NCBI GenBank assembly: GCA_012184525.1
Contig: WOFQ01000021.1
Location: 496,001-560,000 of the forward strand
DNA from: Xenoacremonium recifei
Lineage: Eukaryota; Ascomycota; Sordariomycetes; Hypocreales; Nectriaceae
Length of the DNA stretch: 64,000 nt
Direction of reading: 5' to 3'
Each line of letters begins with the position of its first letter. The first letter of the stretch is position 1. The position numbers and the translations under genes were made by a program. Positions 34,401 through 46,181 of the stretch are shown in pieces. The notes below the pieces were generated by a model, which did not search any database, was not told the origin of the DNA, and saw only the letters and a program-made list of their open reading frames with translations.

Positions 34401-34952
34401 CTGAGGTTTGTTGTTGAGGATGCTCGCACCGAAAGTGTTGTTCCCAGCGCCTACGCCCTGGTTCTGCTGAGCAGGCTGTTGGAGAGTGGTCGTGGGTGCA
34501 GTGCCAAATAGAGATGGCCTGGCGGCCGTCGTAGCTGGAGCTGGCTGGCCAAAGAGACCTCCAGTCGTCCCAGCGGCCGGTTGATTCGCAGGCTGGCCGA
34601 ACAACCCTCCTCCCGTCGTGTTCGGTGTGGTTGTCGACTGTCCAAACAATCCACCTCCTGTTGCAGGCTTATTCTGTCCAAAAAGACCACCTGTAGCAGG
34701 TTGATTCTGTGTTGTTGATTGTCCAAATAGTCCGCCAGCAGGCTGGTTCTGAGTCGCTGGCTGGCCAAAGAGACCTCCTCCGCCCGTGTTTCCGGCCTGA
34801 TTCTGGGCCGCCGGTTGTCCAAATAGTCCACCACCGGTAGTGCCACCTTGGTTCTGGTTTGCTGGTTGTCCAAAGAGTCCTCCGCCGCCCTGCTGCTGTT
34901 GCTGCTGCTGATTCCCACCGCCGAACAGGCTCGAGCCACCGAAAAGAGACAT
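31448..34952 (-). CDS. NIC96: Nucleoporin Nic96/Nup93 with N-terminal GLFG domain
   Basis: Nic96 is a linker nucleoporin of the inner ring that anchors the Nsp1 channel trimer. Exon 1 (31830-34952) and exon 2 (31448-31768) are joined over a GTGAGT...CTAG intron, giving 1147 aa. The start MSLFGGSSLFGG is the ATG at 34952. Residues 1 to about 170 are Gln/Asn-rich with eight GLFG units. The Nsp1-binding helix region follows (LPNLELGLGDLRHRLRKLQS), then the alpha-helical Nic96 domain through the C-terminus, with landmarks such as DPFRLACYKVIGR, FFYLQILAGMFEDAVAYL and QINFGRMLGYYTRDF. Exon 2 supplies the last helices (MAINVPNLLLWTL to ALARASAE). The budding-yeast protein lacks a GLFG domain at its N-terminus as far as I recall, so this fusion is the odd feature. 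The gene is tandem with the FGGY kinase upstream. Confidence 0.93.
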
Positions 34953-35520
34953 CGTTACGGGCGTAGCAAGAGCCGGAAGCTCCTCTCGAAGGAAAAAAGA
35001 AGGCGAATCTGAGGAGGCCGATGGAAGTGCGCGCGGGGGAGATCGACCAGGTGAGAGAACCGATTCTGTCGCCCTCGCTGTCGCGCGCGTCTTGGGCTGG
35101 TCTGGTCCAGAAATTTGGTCGCAAGGCTGGAGATGTTTGAATGTTTGGCCAGCTGAGCTTGGGCCAATGAGAAGGGAGCAAAGCCTGCCAGGCAACACGC
35201 TGCGGCGCCCCACCGCCTTCCATTGTTCTGTTCAGGTACGAGGATAGCAAGCCAGGCACAGCTTTTCTCCTGCCTCAGGCTGCCTTGCATTGGATTTCGA
35301 GCTCTTTCATCTTCGAAAAGGATATGGCATTTTACCGTCACAACACCATGACCCAGTAACAGCTTTACTTCAGTTTCAATTTGGTCATAAATCTATTCTT
35401 CCTGGATCTATCTTTTTCCAACATCATTCTATCTCGCCCCCTCTTCTAAATGCAGTCGTTCATTACCATTAAATACCTTCCTTGCCTAACATCCAAGTCA
35501 TCTGCCTCTTTGACACGAAC
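34953..35520. promoter_or_regulatory. Intergenic region containing the NIC96 promoter
   Basis: Lies between the NIC96 ATG and the FGGY kinase stop, both on the minus strand. It must hold the NIC96 promoter and the FGGY 3' UTR. An upstream in-frame extension of NIC96 (to 35213) has no conserved character and no ATG requirement, so I exclude it. Confidence 0.55.
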
Positions 35521-37571
35521 CTACGCGCCAAACTCAGCCGTCCACTTCTGCACCGCCTTGTCGACCTTGCTCCGGTACTGCTGCTGCGTGTTGCACATGT
35601 CGAGGAAGATCTCGTACTTGGCATCCAGCAGCGCCTTCTCGCCCTCGTCACTGTTGGGCTCCACGAGCCGCCCGCGCTTGCTCATGCGGTCCATGATGCT
35701 CCAGAGCGTCTCGGGCTCGCCGCCGTCCTCCTTGGAGTGGCTCGCCGCCTTGGCTCCCAGCATGGCCGCACCGTGCACCACGGCTGCGTTGACGTAGCGG
35801 GGAATCAGCACTGGCATGCTGCACGTCGTTGCCATGAGGCTCATCAATAAGGGGTTCTGGCATTGCGAGCCCGACATGAAGATGGACGAGATCTCGTGGC
35901 CCGCCTTGTTCATCTGCTCGATGATCTGGCGCGTCTGCATGGCGATGAACTCCATCGTGGCGTAGTACCACAACGCCATGTTGTCGGTGCTCTTGTCGCT
36001 GTCAAGACCGATCATGCAACCTCGCATGTTGGGGTCAGCGACCGGAGACCGGTTGCCCCAGAGGTCGCCGTAGAAGAAGTAGTGACGGCCCAGGTAGGGT
36101 ACTGACGGCGCGTTCGCTTTCTCAGCCATGTACTCGAGATGTGCGTTGAGGAAGTCGTAGATGTGCTTGTCTTCGGCCTTGGCTAGGGCGCACGTCTCGG
36201 TGTAGGCAGGGTGGACATCGAGCATGTGTCGCAGCAGCTCGCCTGTGGCGGACTGACCACCCTCGGCCATCCAGTACTCGGGCAGCAGTACATCTCGGTA
36301 GGGGCCCCAGACGCCGGGGACGAAGACGGGCTCCTTGGACATGGCCAAGTGGCAGGTCGAGGTACCAGCGACAGCGGCCAGTCGAGTGAAGGCCTGCGAA
36401 AGATCGTTGTGGGGGACATTGGCGTTAAGCTCGTCGTCTCCGAGGTCGACCTTGGCGCCCACGGTTCCGATCCAGCCCGCATACGCATCGATGACACCGC
36501 TTCCGACAGCAATGCCCTGGGGGAGGCCAAGCTGGTAGGCTGCCTGTCGGCTCAGGGTACCGACGGGCTCACCAGCGCTGACATAGGTTCCGTTCTGCGA
36601 GTGCAATAAGTCAGCCAATGGTTCTGTCATGATTCATGGTGGTAAGTGAGGGGGTGAGAGGGAGAGCGTGAGGAAGTTCAAAGGCAGAGAGAGACGATAA
36701 GGAAATAGGCTCACCACCCCATCAACACCACCCATCCGCTTGAAGTCGTCCTCAACGAGGTCGTCAAGACCAATGTCATGGTAGAAGTCTTCCTGCCAGC
36801 CCTTGACGTTGCCGTCGACGCCCACGGGCACATAGCCCTGCTTACAGACGACGCTGCAGAAGCTGCGAGTCTCATTCCCAGTGGCTAGGTGAGTGAGGGC
36901 GTCAGCCAAGTCGTAGAACTTGCAGCGCGCAAAGACGTCGGGCGGCATGTTGTTCTTGAGCCAGAGCACCTTGGGGATCTCCATCTCGATGCTCATCTTG
37001 CCGCCAACATACTTGAGCAGCTTGTGGCCGGTATTGTTGATCTTTTCCGTCTCCTCAACGGGGCGGTGGTCGAGCCACAGGATGACGTTACGGTCGTTGC
37101 CATCGTTCTGGAAGTCTGGCCCGGTTACGGGCATGGGCTCGTCGGTGTCATGGGTGAATACGGCGAGCGAGCAGGTGGCATCGAAACCGATGCCCTTGAT
37201 GCTGTTGGGGTCGACGGTCGACTCGGCGACAACGCGGCGGACGCACTCGCAGATGCACTGCCAGATGTCTGTGGTAGATTGTTCCTGGAGTGCAGTGTCA
37301 ATTGCAGTGTTCAAGAGCCATTGGGCCTTTTTAGTAGGTAGGGTCGGACGCACATAGTAGCCAGTCTCGGGCTGCCATAGCTTGATGTTCTCTGAGGCCA
37401 ATGCCTTGATGTCGCCCGTCTCGTCAATGATGCAGGCGCGGGCAGAGCCGGTGCCAACGTCGACGCCGATGTAGTGGTCCTGGACGGGAGAGGTCAGCCA
37501 CCATTCCGCAACGGTGTAGTTCAGTTCAAGCTTATGGGCGTACATACCAAGGGGTTGACGGGCCTATCCAT
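35521..37571 (-). CDS. FGGY-family pentulose kinase (D-ribulokinase-like)
   Basis: FGGY kinases phosphorylate sugars with ATP; the fungal/animal FGGY branch acts on D-ribulose. Exons: 37548-37571, 37354-37479, 36715-37284 and 35521-36594, giving 597 aa, normal for the group. Seen: DHYIGVDVGTGSARACIIDE (ATP-binding start of domain 1), GIGFDATCSLAV, ILWLDHRPVEE, PKVLWLKNN, then in domain 2 GSGVIDAYAGWIGTVG and a C-terminal SGSQCQNPLLM segment. Intron 2 (37285-37353) is 69 nt, in frame and stop-free, so it could be mistaken for coding sequence. The start is uncertain: MDRPVNPL at 37571 is the simplest, but an upstream ATG at 37689 followed by a GTGAGT intron and a 16-nt microexon also keeps frame. 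Likely cytosolic, in pentose metabolite salvage. Confidence 0.88.
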
Positions 37572-39575
37572 GGTGAAGAAGAGCGGTTGATTAGCTTCGT
37601 GGGAAACGCAATTGGGATCGCAGGATGCAGGCGAAGAGACTCAAAACTCACTCGAGGTGGTTGATGGGCTGCGTCTTGTACGAGAACATGATGGATGGGC
37701 GGGCTGGGCGCTGGGCGCAGGAACACGACGGAAAGGCGCGAAACTCTATCGGGACAGCAACTGACTCTCGGAGCAGCAGCGGGATCGCGGGATCGAAGAC
37801 GGACGAGTGTGAGGGTGTCTCAGGAGCGCATGCAACCCAACTGACTGTGTGCAGAAGAAGCAAGTAGAAGTGTGGTTGGTTGGGTGTGGAAGAACTGGGT
37901 GTAGCTCCCTCTCCCCCTCCTGCGATTCGCCTCCCGCCCTCTCTGACGCTCCCGTCCCGTCTGGTCAAGAAAGGTCACGATGCGCGGCCGGGCAGCTCCT
38001 GCCCTCCGGTCCAAAACCCCCACCACGCTTGGGAAGGAGCTGCTGCCCAGGTGCCCCGCCCTCGGCACGAGGGGCGTGCCACTAGCGGTAGCGATGCAGA
38101 AGCTTGGGCCACTTTTGCGCCAACGCCCCGAGCTGTTGCACTCTGATATGTAAAATAATTACAACAACCCAGACAAATGAATCGGCAGCAATGTGAGCAC
38201 CTCAGCGAAGGGGGGGATCGGCTACGCCACAGAGAGGCTAGTACCTGGCCCTGGGCCTTTGTTGGCCCGTCTATTTTAGTGTTTCTGGTCTCCCCTTCCC
38301 CGCCCTGGCCGGTCTCCCCGGACCGGACGCTGGGAAATCCTGCTGCCTGCTGCTGCTGCGACAATTCTCGAATATCAGAATGAGGCATGACACGATGCAA
38401 GCGGGAGACGACTCTCCGGCGTGCAGCACGTGAGGGAATTTTGTCTCGACAGCGGATGTTTGTTGAGGAGGAGGGGGAATCTGGGCTTTGTGTTTCTCCA
38501 CGGGGGAGGCAAAAGGCGAAACCGGTTGGATCGTCGGGTTGTCTGACGTTGGCCGCGAACATCACGTCTCGGCGGCGACAAGCCCACGCCCATCACTTTT
38601 GCCTGCTGAGGCCAGCCAGGCCCAACATAACATGATACTGAACACGACCGGGGGAAGCAAGTCTTAGCACGTAGATCGCCATCCATCGCCTCACCGCCCG
38701 CCAGCCATCCCACGACGCATTCCCCATAGAAAAAAAAAAGCTTCTGTTCATCTGACCTCGAGCATTCCCCTTGTGTCCCCGTAATATCTCCCATCAGCAA
38801 ATCTCTGGTTGGCCGGGCGTGCCTGCATGCGTTTCTTGTCCCAGCGTGCCGGGCGCCCAGATCCGGTATTCCCGTTTGCAGAGGGGTGTGTCGATCAGAT
38901 GCCGAAGGGAAATAAGCCCATGCATGAGAAAGACAGAATCAGACATATTTTATTGTGCTGAATTCATGGAATATTCAAAGGGTCCTGGGCTCCAGTGCTT
39001 GACTGGTTGCGTGCCGTGACGGACAGCTGTGGTCCGTAGCTTATAGCGGTAGTCCGTAGCTTATAGGTGATCCATCAATGCCAGAGCTCATCGCATCGAC
39101 TTCCGACCGAGCTACACCCAATTGGCACCTCAGATCATGAATTTAAATATTAAACCTGTATCAATTCTCTTCAAACGCGTACAACGGCACCGAATAGATA
39201 AAAAATCTCTTTAGGCACTTTCAGTAAACAGTAGTCAATTTGACTTAATTCAGAGCTAGCGACTATCGCTATTTCCTGTTATTTGATCTGATCCTCGTCA
39301 CGAAACCTCCACACCTTGGCTCACCGACGCTTCCCCCTGTTCACCTGAACCTTCACCTCCACTCCATCCCACGTCTCCTCACCAGCATATCCCCTGTCAC
39401 TTATCACCAACATACATATCTGCATGCATTGCCGAGAGAGAACACAAAAGCCATGTTATGCTAAATCCGTGCCTGTGCTATGCTATGTCGTGTCATACAA
39501 CCAATCACCTCCTGAGACCAAGGTATCGCCGTTATCGGCATCCATCCCATATACGCGCAAGATCGTGACCCCTCT
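37572..39575. other. 2-kb intergenic region upstream of the FGGY kinase
   Basis: Holds the FGGY promoter and the 3' flank of the next gene. A near-perfect direct duplication of about 18 bp (gtagcttatag core, 39033-39067) is visible. The part beyond 39100 is AT-rich. No credible gene. Confidence 0.55.
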
Positions 39576-42331
39576 TCAGTCGTTGAGCTCGTATTCCTGT
39601 CCTTCCACCAGGATCACCACCGTCAACGTTGCCGCATACGCTTCCCGAATCGCACAAGCCATGCTACACAGATCAATCAGCCATCAAACAAAAGAGCTTA
39701 GGCTTCAGAAGAGGAGGCACTTACCAGGTCTTGCGCACATCTGCCACCACCGCACTCAGCCCCCAATGTGAGCACCACGCCCTCGCCAACACTTCGTTAT
39801 CCCGCACCCCAAACGCTTCCACCACTAGCACCTTCTCCGAGTCGTCGTCCTCTGCCGCCTCCTCCTCTTGCCGCATCGCCAGGAATCCGTGCATGTGGTC
39901 GCCGTTGCGCCCATTGCCGTTGCTCGCGTGCCGCATCATGCCTGGCCCGGGACTCGACCGCACGCTATGCGCCTTCGCCGGAACCCCATACAGGCCGCCC
40001 CAATCGCGCACACCGACGATGGCGTCGACCTTTATGCTGGTATACACGTAGTCCCAAAACAGCGGGTGCGGCCCGTCTGAGCAGGGCCACGCAGTGATGA
40101 ACGATACGTCGTACATGAGCCGTAGCGGCCACGACATGCCGTCAATCGCAAATTGCACCGTAGCATCAAACAGCCGCGGGCCCGCCGCCGCGTCCTCTGC
40201 CCGGTCTGCCGCTCGGAGGCTCAACATCTCGATACGCACCGTATCTACGGGATCGTCCGGCGCCGCGGTGGGTGTCACTAGCTTGTACTCGTGCACCGGA
40301 AACACTTCAGCAGGCGGCCCCAAGGGATCAGATCGCTCCCCCATCGACTCGACGTCCTCGGCTGTCATGCGCTGCTTCGGTCGCCGGGCCCGGATCCGCG
40401 CGATCTGGGACCGGCCGAGATCAGGGGTCGGCCGCGCCGGCCCCACCCAACCGGCGACGGAGTGGCACGTCGGCGCAAGCACCTTGCCCACGATGCAGTT
40501 GACCGACCAGTAGGTGTAGCTACTACGGTACTGGAAGCCGCAGTGTGGGTGCATATGAGTCAGTAGGGCCAACTCGTCGGTTGCGCCATCGGGATCCATG
40601 TCGATGAGTGTGTTCATGATGAGGAACGGAAACGTAGGCTGTCATAAGTTCAGCATCTCATAGCTCTCGCGGGTTTGCAAGGCAAAACTTACCCCTGGCA
40701 GAATTAGGCCACTGAAGAATGCAAATGCATCGGAGCTGATGTCATCAAGCGCCATTTCCGAGTCTTTTTGCTTCATGTTGTGTAGTGTGTCTGCGAGATT
40801 CGGCCACTTGAGCATCTGCGCAAACCGCTTCAGCATCTTGACTTGGCGCTTCTTAAGCTTGTACCGTAACAAAACTTGGAAACCTTGTTAGCACTGCCTC
40901 GGTCGTTCATATAGTCTTGCGCTCACTGTCTTCTGGCGTCTTTCCGAAGTCATCTACCCGCACGTGTTCCTTCCACCTCCTCGCCAATGCCAGTCCCCAT
41001 TGAATTGTTGGTGGGATCTGATACAGCAGCCTCTCCTTTGCCCAATCATCATGCTGGGTCGATTGGATTCTCAACTCCAATTCCAGACTCAACAGCAGCT
41101 GGTGGAAGAACTTGTGATACTGCGCCTGATTCTCCGGGCTCGTGTCGAAGATGAAGCGTGTCGCGACCTGATTCCGCGGGTTCGTAAAGTCGATCCAGTC
41201 CGGTCGTGAAAGAACGAGGATGAGGTCGGTAATCTGCTTGTCGAGCGTCTTGTGCGGACTCAGCATCTTGTCTGGGTCGCGTAGGATGCGCTTATAAAGG
41301 ATCCGATAAAGCAGGTTTTCGTCGTCGTCCTCCAAGCCATGCCGAAGCTCTTGCAGCCGCTCAAAGATGCGCTCGAGACTCATATCCCGCGGTACAACAC
41401 CCGAATCACTCAGCGTAATGGTTGGTGGTAGATTACTCGACATCGATGCCCACTGGTTTAAGGTAATGGTTCCTGGTAACGATCCTGTCGCAAAGGCACG
41501 ACTCGGCTGTTCCAGCGTCTCCCACGGGGTCTCAGCACGTCCAGGCCCCAGCATGCGAACGGTTGTCATCTGGATCATGGCATCGTGAAGGTTGGCGCGA
41601 TCCTGGGCGTCGTTGCGGTTACCACTGCTGGTCGCATACAGCGCATAGAACTCGTCGCCGGCGTGCGGCACTGGGCGCTTGTGTCCCCGATGCGAGGGCA
41701 CTCCGCGCGCGATGAGCTCCTGCGCATGCTGCGGCGGCAGCTCCTCCATGCTGGACATGCCACTTGGTGGCCACGAAGACAGCGGGCCGTGAGCAGCGAA
41801 AGCGGCGCGGGCAGAGCGGCCATGGGGTGAGCCTGCACCGGATCCCCTACGGATGCCATTGAACAGGCCACCCGCATCGGGCTCCGGGTGAGGGCGTCGG
41901 CGTCGGCGTCGGGCGGGCGGACCTTGTGAGGCGGGCTGGGACGACAGCGGGGTCGGCTGCTGCTGCTGCTGTGGTAGAGGCTGTCGCGGGCGGGAGGCAC
42001 TATGGTGGTGGCGGTAGGTGAAGCCGTTGGCGTTGTTGTTGATGGCGGGCGAGGACGACGAGTTGGACTCGGGCATGGTGCGCCGGCGACGCAGCTGGAT
42101 GGTGTCGCCATCGCCGTCGCGGTCGCCGGCACTGTACGATTGCTGCGGCTCGTCCCGGTTGGCCTGGATCACACACGCGCGCGGTCAGCTTTATCCTTAT
42201 CCTCCTGCTCCCAGCGCTCTCTCGAGGCATACCGAGGCCTTGCTGGCCCTTCGCGCCACGCTCGCCCTCCGCAGCAGCCCGCCCCAGAAGCTCTCCTTCT
42301 TCTCCGTCTGCGTCTGCGTCTGATCTGTCAT
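39576..42331 (-). CDS. Conserved fungal protein of unknown function (about 839 aa)
   Basis: Five exons close in phase: 42233-42331, 40927-42163, 40693-40874, 39725-40638 and 39576-39663, all with GT-AG introns. I do not recognise the family. The N-terminus has MTDQTQTQTEKKESFWGGLL, then a low-complexity Arg/Pro/Gln region with basic runs (ARRRRRRPHPEP) that could be a nuclear signal. Residues about 200-470 look globular and helical (MLSPHKTLDKQITDLILVLS, RPDWIDFTNPRNQVATRF, IPPTIQWGLALARRWKEH). The C-terminal half has a Trp/Tyr/His-rich globular region (FFSGLILPGPTFPFLIMNTL, LTHMHPHCGFQYRSSYTYWS, MYDVSFITAWPCSDGPHPLFW, YVYTSIKVDAIVGVRDWG) and a short conserved-looking tail. No membrane segment or signal peptide. 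The intron density and protein-like segments make it a real gene; function is open. Confidence 0.8.
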
Positions 42332-43056
42332 GATGTCATCTCAAGCTTGGCTGGCGGTGTGGTGGTCAAGAGCTGGATCGCTGGCGGATGCGCGCCTCCG
42401 ACATGGTCTCGCACGGCTGTCTGCGCAAATTTGGCGAGTCGGGATTGTGAGGCTTCGAGGCGACAGGAAAAAGTAAAGAGGTGAGGTTGAGGCTTGCTAG
42501 AGACGGGAGGCCACGCGGGCACATGCATGCACCCTTCCAATTCCCTCTGCAGGTATGCCCTGATAGCCCTCGGGCAGGTATGCAGGGCGCTGCAGCACGC
42601 ACCTTCCCTCCCGCCTTTATGTGGCTTAGCGCTGTGGCTGCCAGTTGTCTGGGCGGCACTTTTAGGGCATGCAATATATTATGTACATTATTGCCTGTGC
42701 CACCGTCCTCTTCAAGAGTCTTTCTCTTTCTCCTCTGATATTTGGGAGGGAGCCCGAGAAGAGGATACAAGGATGGTGGTGGCTATCACACGGCTATCGA
42801 ACTGCTCTGGTTCGCGCCCTCGACTAGTTCCCGCGCCCAGCCTCAAGCTACGTAATCAGCCTAGCAGGGTTATTTTCTTAGTACACTTCGGGAGGGAAAC
42901 AAACTCCTTCGTCCCTTTTCACATGAAGCCGTCTCATGATAATTGTAGAAATGAATATAAGTCCCTCAATTTAACTCAGGGAATATTGTCATTGTTGTCA
43001 TATGTCACAGGAATTGATATACAGACCTGATCACCTGATATGCATCAACATCCTCG
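42332..43056. other. Intergenic region: promoter of the unknown gene and RRN6 3' end
   Basis: No ORF of interest. It turns AT-rich toward 42930-43040, consistent with the RRN6 3' UTR. Confidence 0.55.
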
Positions 43057-46000
43057 CTATCTAAATCCGCTCTTCCTCTTCCCCTTCTTCGCCTTCTTTC
43101 TATCTCCAAAGGCCCCTGAGACAGGTTGACTCATCGCCACTGACGGCCCCAAGAAGCCCTGACTCTGCGACGAGCCGGGCGCTTGCTGACTCGACATAAT
43201 CTGCATGGGCACAGGCATGGGCACGGGCTGTGAGGGCAGCGTCTCGCCAGCATCTCCTGCCGGCAGCTTGCTTTTACGCTTGAACCCAGGGATCTTGTAC
43301 TTCTCGGCCTGCGCCCTGCGACGGGCCTCGATCTTCTGTAATCGCTGGCGTGCATCGTCGAACTTGCGATCGCTAGCCGTCGCCACGCTTGAGATGTACT
43401 CTTGGGTGCTGACGCCGCATTCCGTCGGCCAGTACGAAAGAACGCTTGATTGCTTTGTGCCGCTCATCTTATCTAGCTGCAAGGCCGGAGAGAGAAGTTG
43501 GAGGCGCCGGATCGCGGGATCGGTAGTCGCGCTGGCCGGGGGAGTTGCTGGCGGAGAGGATGGGATGCTGACAGCCGAGGACTGGGAAGACTTGATGGGT
43601 ATGGAGCTCTGCATATGTCCCTGGCTCTCAGCCATCGTCTCCATATTGCCGGATCCTAGGAGTGTGGTATCCTGAACCAACACGCCGTTGTTCGACAAGA
43701 AGAATTCCGTCGCCAGACTGGAAATCCAGCGTCGACGAACCTGCTGATCCTCTTCTGACAGCTTCTCTGCTAGAGGCTCTAACCACAGTTGTGAGAAATA
43801 TTGTGTGAGCTCTGCTAGCCCAAGGAGACCTCCGATAGACCCAGGCCCAGTTTCCCTCCCCAGAACCGTAACGACAGTCTGTTCGTCGTTCATTTCAAGG
43901 AGATCGAACATGTCGTGTTGACCACCGCTGCCGTCCGATTCGGGGTATTCGTCCGGCTCGAGAGCCTTAGACACTTCCAACCTGATCAATAATTAGCGAA
44001 ATGGCGTCGCAGCAATCGCTTTTCGAATTCAGCATACCAAGTCGTGAGAGGCAGCCTTCCCTGCAATGAACCATTCTCAATCGTTCCTCGAATGGCGGAT
44101 ATAAGAGCTTGCGAAATAGTATTCTGCCCATCCCCCGGGATGTCAAACAAGGTCTGATGAATCCTGGAGCAGAACTTATCAAGTTTCAGGAACACAGGGC
44201 CTCTTGTGGGACTCGTTACTAAGGCTGTCGACTCTTGTTGATCCAGTGAGTTAGGTTGGACCGCTCCGGAGATGAGCGCATCGTCTAGGCTATCAGGGAG
44301 AACAAATGCATCACCCATGTGTCGTAGAAAGTGCTTCCGCTTGCGTTTCCAACGCTGCTCTCTGTCGGACTTTGATTGCCCCATGCGAGTTGTTGGAAGC
44401 GTGATTTCAAAACCGCGCTCGGGCGAAGACGCACAGATGCAGTATCGAACACTGAGGTCTTTCCTTAGCATACTGCACTGATAGAAGCGAACACCCTGCC
44501 GTTGGTAGAGAGAGCCAATACCGTTGCTCCTTGAACCGGCGCCTGTCAATTTGGCTGGCTGAAATTGAATTGACTGAATGGCTGTGGTTGTTTGTGATTC
44601 GTCGTTTCGCGGTAAAGTCAAAATTTGGCGGTGCCATTGGGGCAGACTATTCATCGGCACCTCAAACCAATAGGCTTCCAACTGCTGACTCCGGTCGGAG
44701 TAAATAAAAACCATTGAGCTGTCAGCCTCGTCCTCTGATGCTCTGCAGATTGTCATTTTCCTTCCATCGACCTCAGATGCGTGTGGACAGCTGAGTATAA
44801 TCGAAGGTTTCGAAGGCATGCCCTCTTCACTGCTTGGAGCAAATAAGTCAATCCAGTGCAGGTGCCATCTAGTTAAAACGAAGACGTGATTCTGGTTGAT
44901 GGGGCTCAATTGCACATCAAGAATCCAATCAGGTTTCCCCTTAAACGTGGTAATGTTGGGAAATTGAGCGAGAGAAGTTTTTGAGACCAGGTCAATGACC
45001 TGTATCCTTTCACGATTCCAGAGAAGGATATGTTGGGATCTCGCTGCACCTCCCTCCTGGCCTTGCGAGGGGGCCTCCCAGAACGAATCAATTTCTGCGA
45101 CCCCCACGAAGAGAACCCCGTGCTTTTCAGCAGGGTACGAAGGAACCTGTGGTATACTTTCGAGCAGTCCCTCAAAAATATGGCCACAACTATGCAGGAC
45201 AGCGCGCATCTTGGTCTGGTTGAGGTAAAACCTGCCAACCACGTTCCAGGCACTCCAGTAACCGCACTCGTCGATGATGGCGATCTGTGGCGGCGAGTCC
45301 TTTGCGCCAGGGTTGAAGGCCACGTCCATGTGCGCATTCCCCCCTGTCTGCTCATGGGAAAGAGTTAGCAGGGGATTTGGATCGACCCGCGAGAGCCGCT
45401 GCTGGGGAAATGATCCGGTCAACTGCTTCTGAGCCACAGGAACCTTGTGATACAATGGCTGAAGAACAGTAGTAGAGGTCTGCTTCTGGACTAGAAGCCA
45501 CCTCACAGAATCATAGCCGGACGTGCTTGTCGCAAACTTGACTTGCGATATGGAAAGACCATCGCTCGCCCAAATGACTTCCTCTTCCTGATCTTCGGGA
45601 TCGATAACGGACAAGCACAGTTTTGCACCTCCATCATCGTTCCACTTCCACTTCGCTTCGTCAATGTGGGCGAGCCGCAAAAGTTCTCCAGACTCGCCAG
45701 TAGTCGCAGCAATCGCCGGAGTTCCATAAACTCTTTTTGCGTCATGCATCTTGGTGATCTGGCCGAGAGCCAGTAGTGTCCTATCGCTGGTCTCGCTTTC
45801 AACTTTGCGAAATCGTTCCATATTCGCCTCAAGGAGTTCCTGAGTGACTGAAATGCCCATGAAAGCCTGCGGATGGGACTTGAGCAGCCATCGTCGCTGT
45901 TCTCGACGTTCTTGCCATAGTCGCGACGACCCTTCTGGCATGCGAGATTTTGAAGGCGCATAGAGTTCAGCGGACGAACCGATGACTTGGAAATGTTGCG

Positions 46001-46181
46001 CAGCTGTATTAATGTCTTAGAAACATGTAACACGTATGATGAACCGGTGGGACCTACTACTGGAAGTATTGCGACTTGTATGAGCTATACCGGGTTGTCG
46101 GCTCTCATCTTCGCGAGGTATATACGTGAATTGTCCTACGTGACCATGTATGAGGTCCGTAAGACGACGACCGTCAGCCAT
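43057..46181 (-). CDS. RRN6: RNA polymerase I core-factor subunit Rrn6-like
   Basis: Rrn6 is part of the Pol I core factor that recognises the rDNA promoter. Exons: 46058-46181, 44038-46003 and 43057-43981, giving about 1004 aa. Exon 1 starts at the ATG at 46181 and encodes MADGRRLTDLIHGHVGQFTY, matching the DL-x-(Y/H)-GH-x-G-x3-Y opening typical of fungal Rrn6. Exon 2 carries SRLWQERREQRRWLLKSHP, the conserved Trp/Arg-rich stretch, followed by beta-strand-rich repeats resembling a WD propeller (SAWNVVGRF, LLWNRERIQVIDL, VFVLTRWHLHWIDLF) and helical segments. Exon 3 is Ser/Pro-rich and ends in a basic tail (KKAKKGKRKSG). Exon 1's donor could be either of two overlapping GT sites three bases apart; both keep frame. 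Divergent from SPC25 across 447 bp. Confidence 0.85.

Noticed and set aside
34953..35213. 87-codon in-frame N-terminal extension of NIC96
   Set aside because: Begins with a non-ATG codon, lacks conservation-like character, and the MSLFGG start at 34952 is a normal nucleoporin N-terminus.
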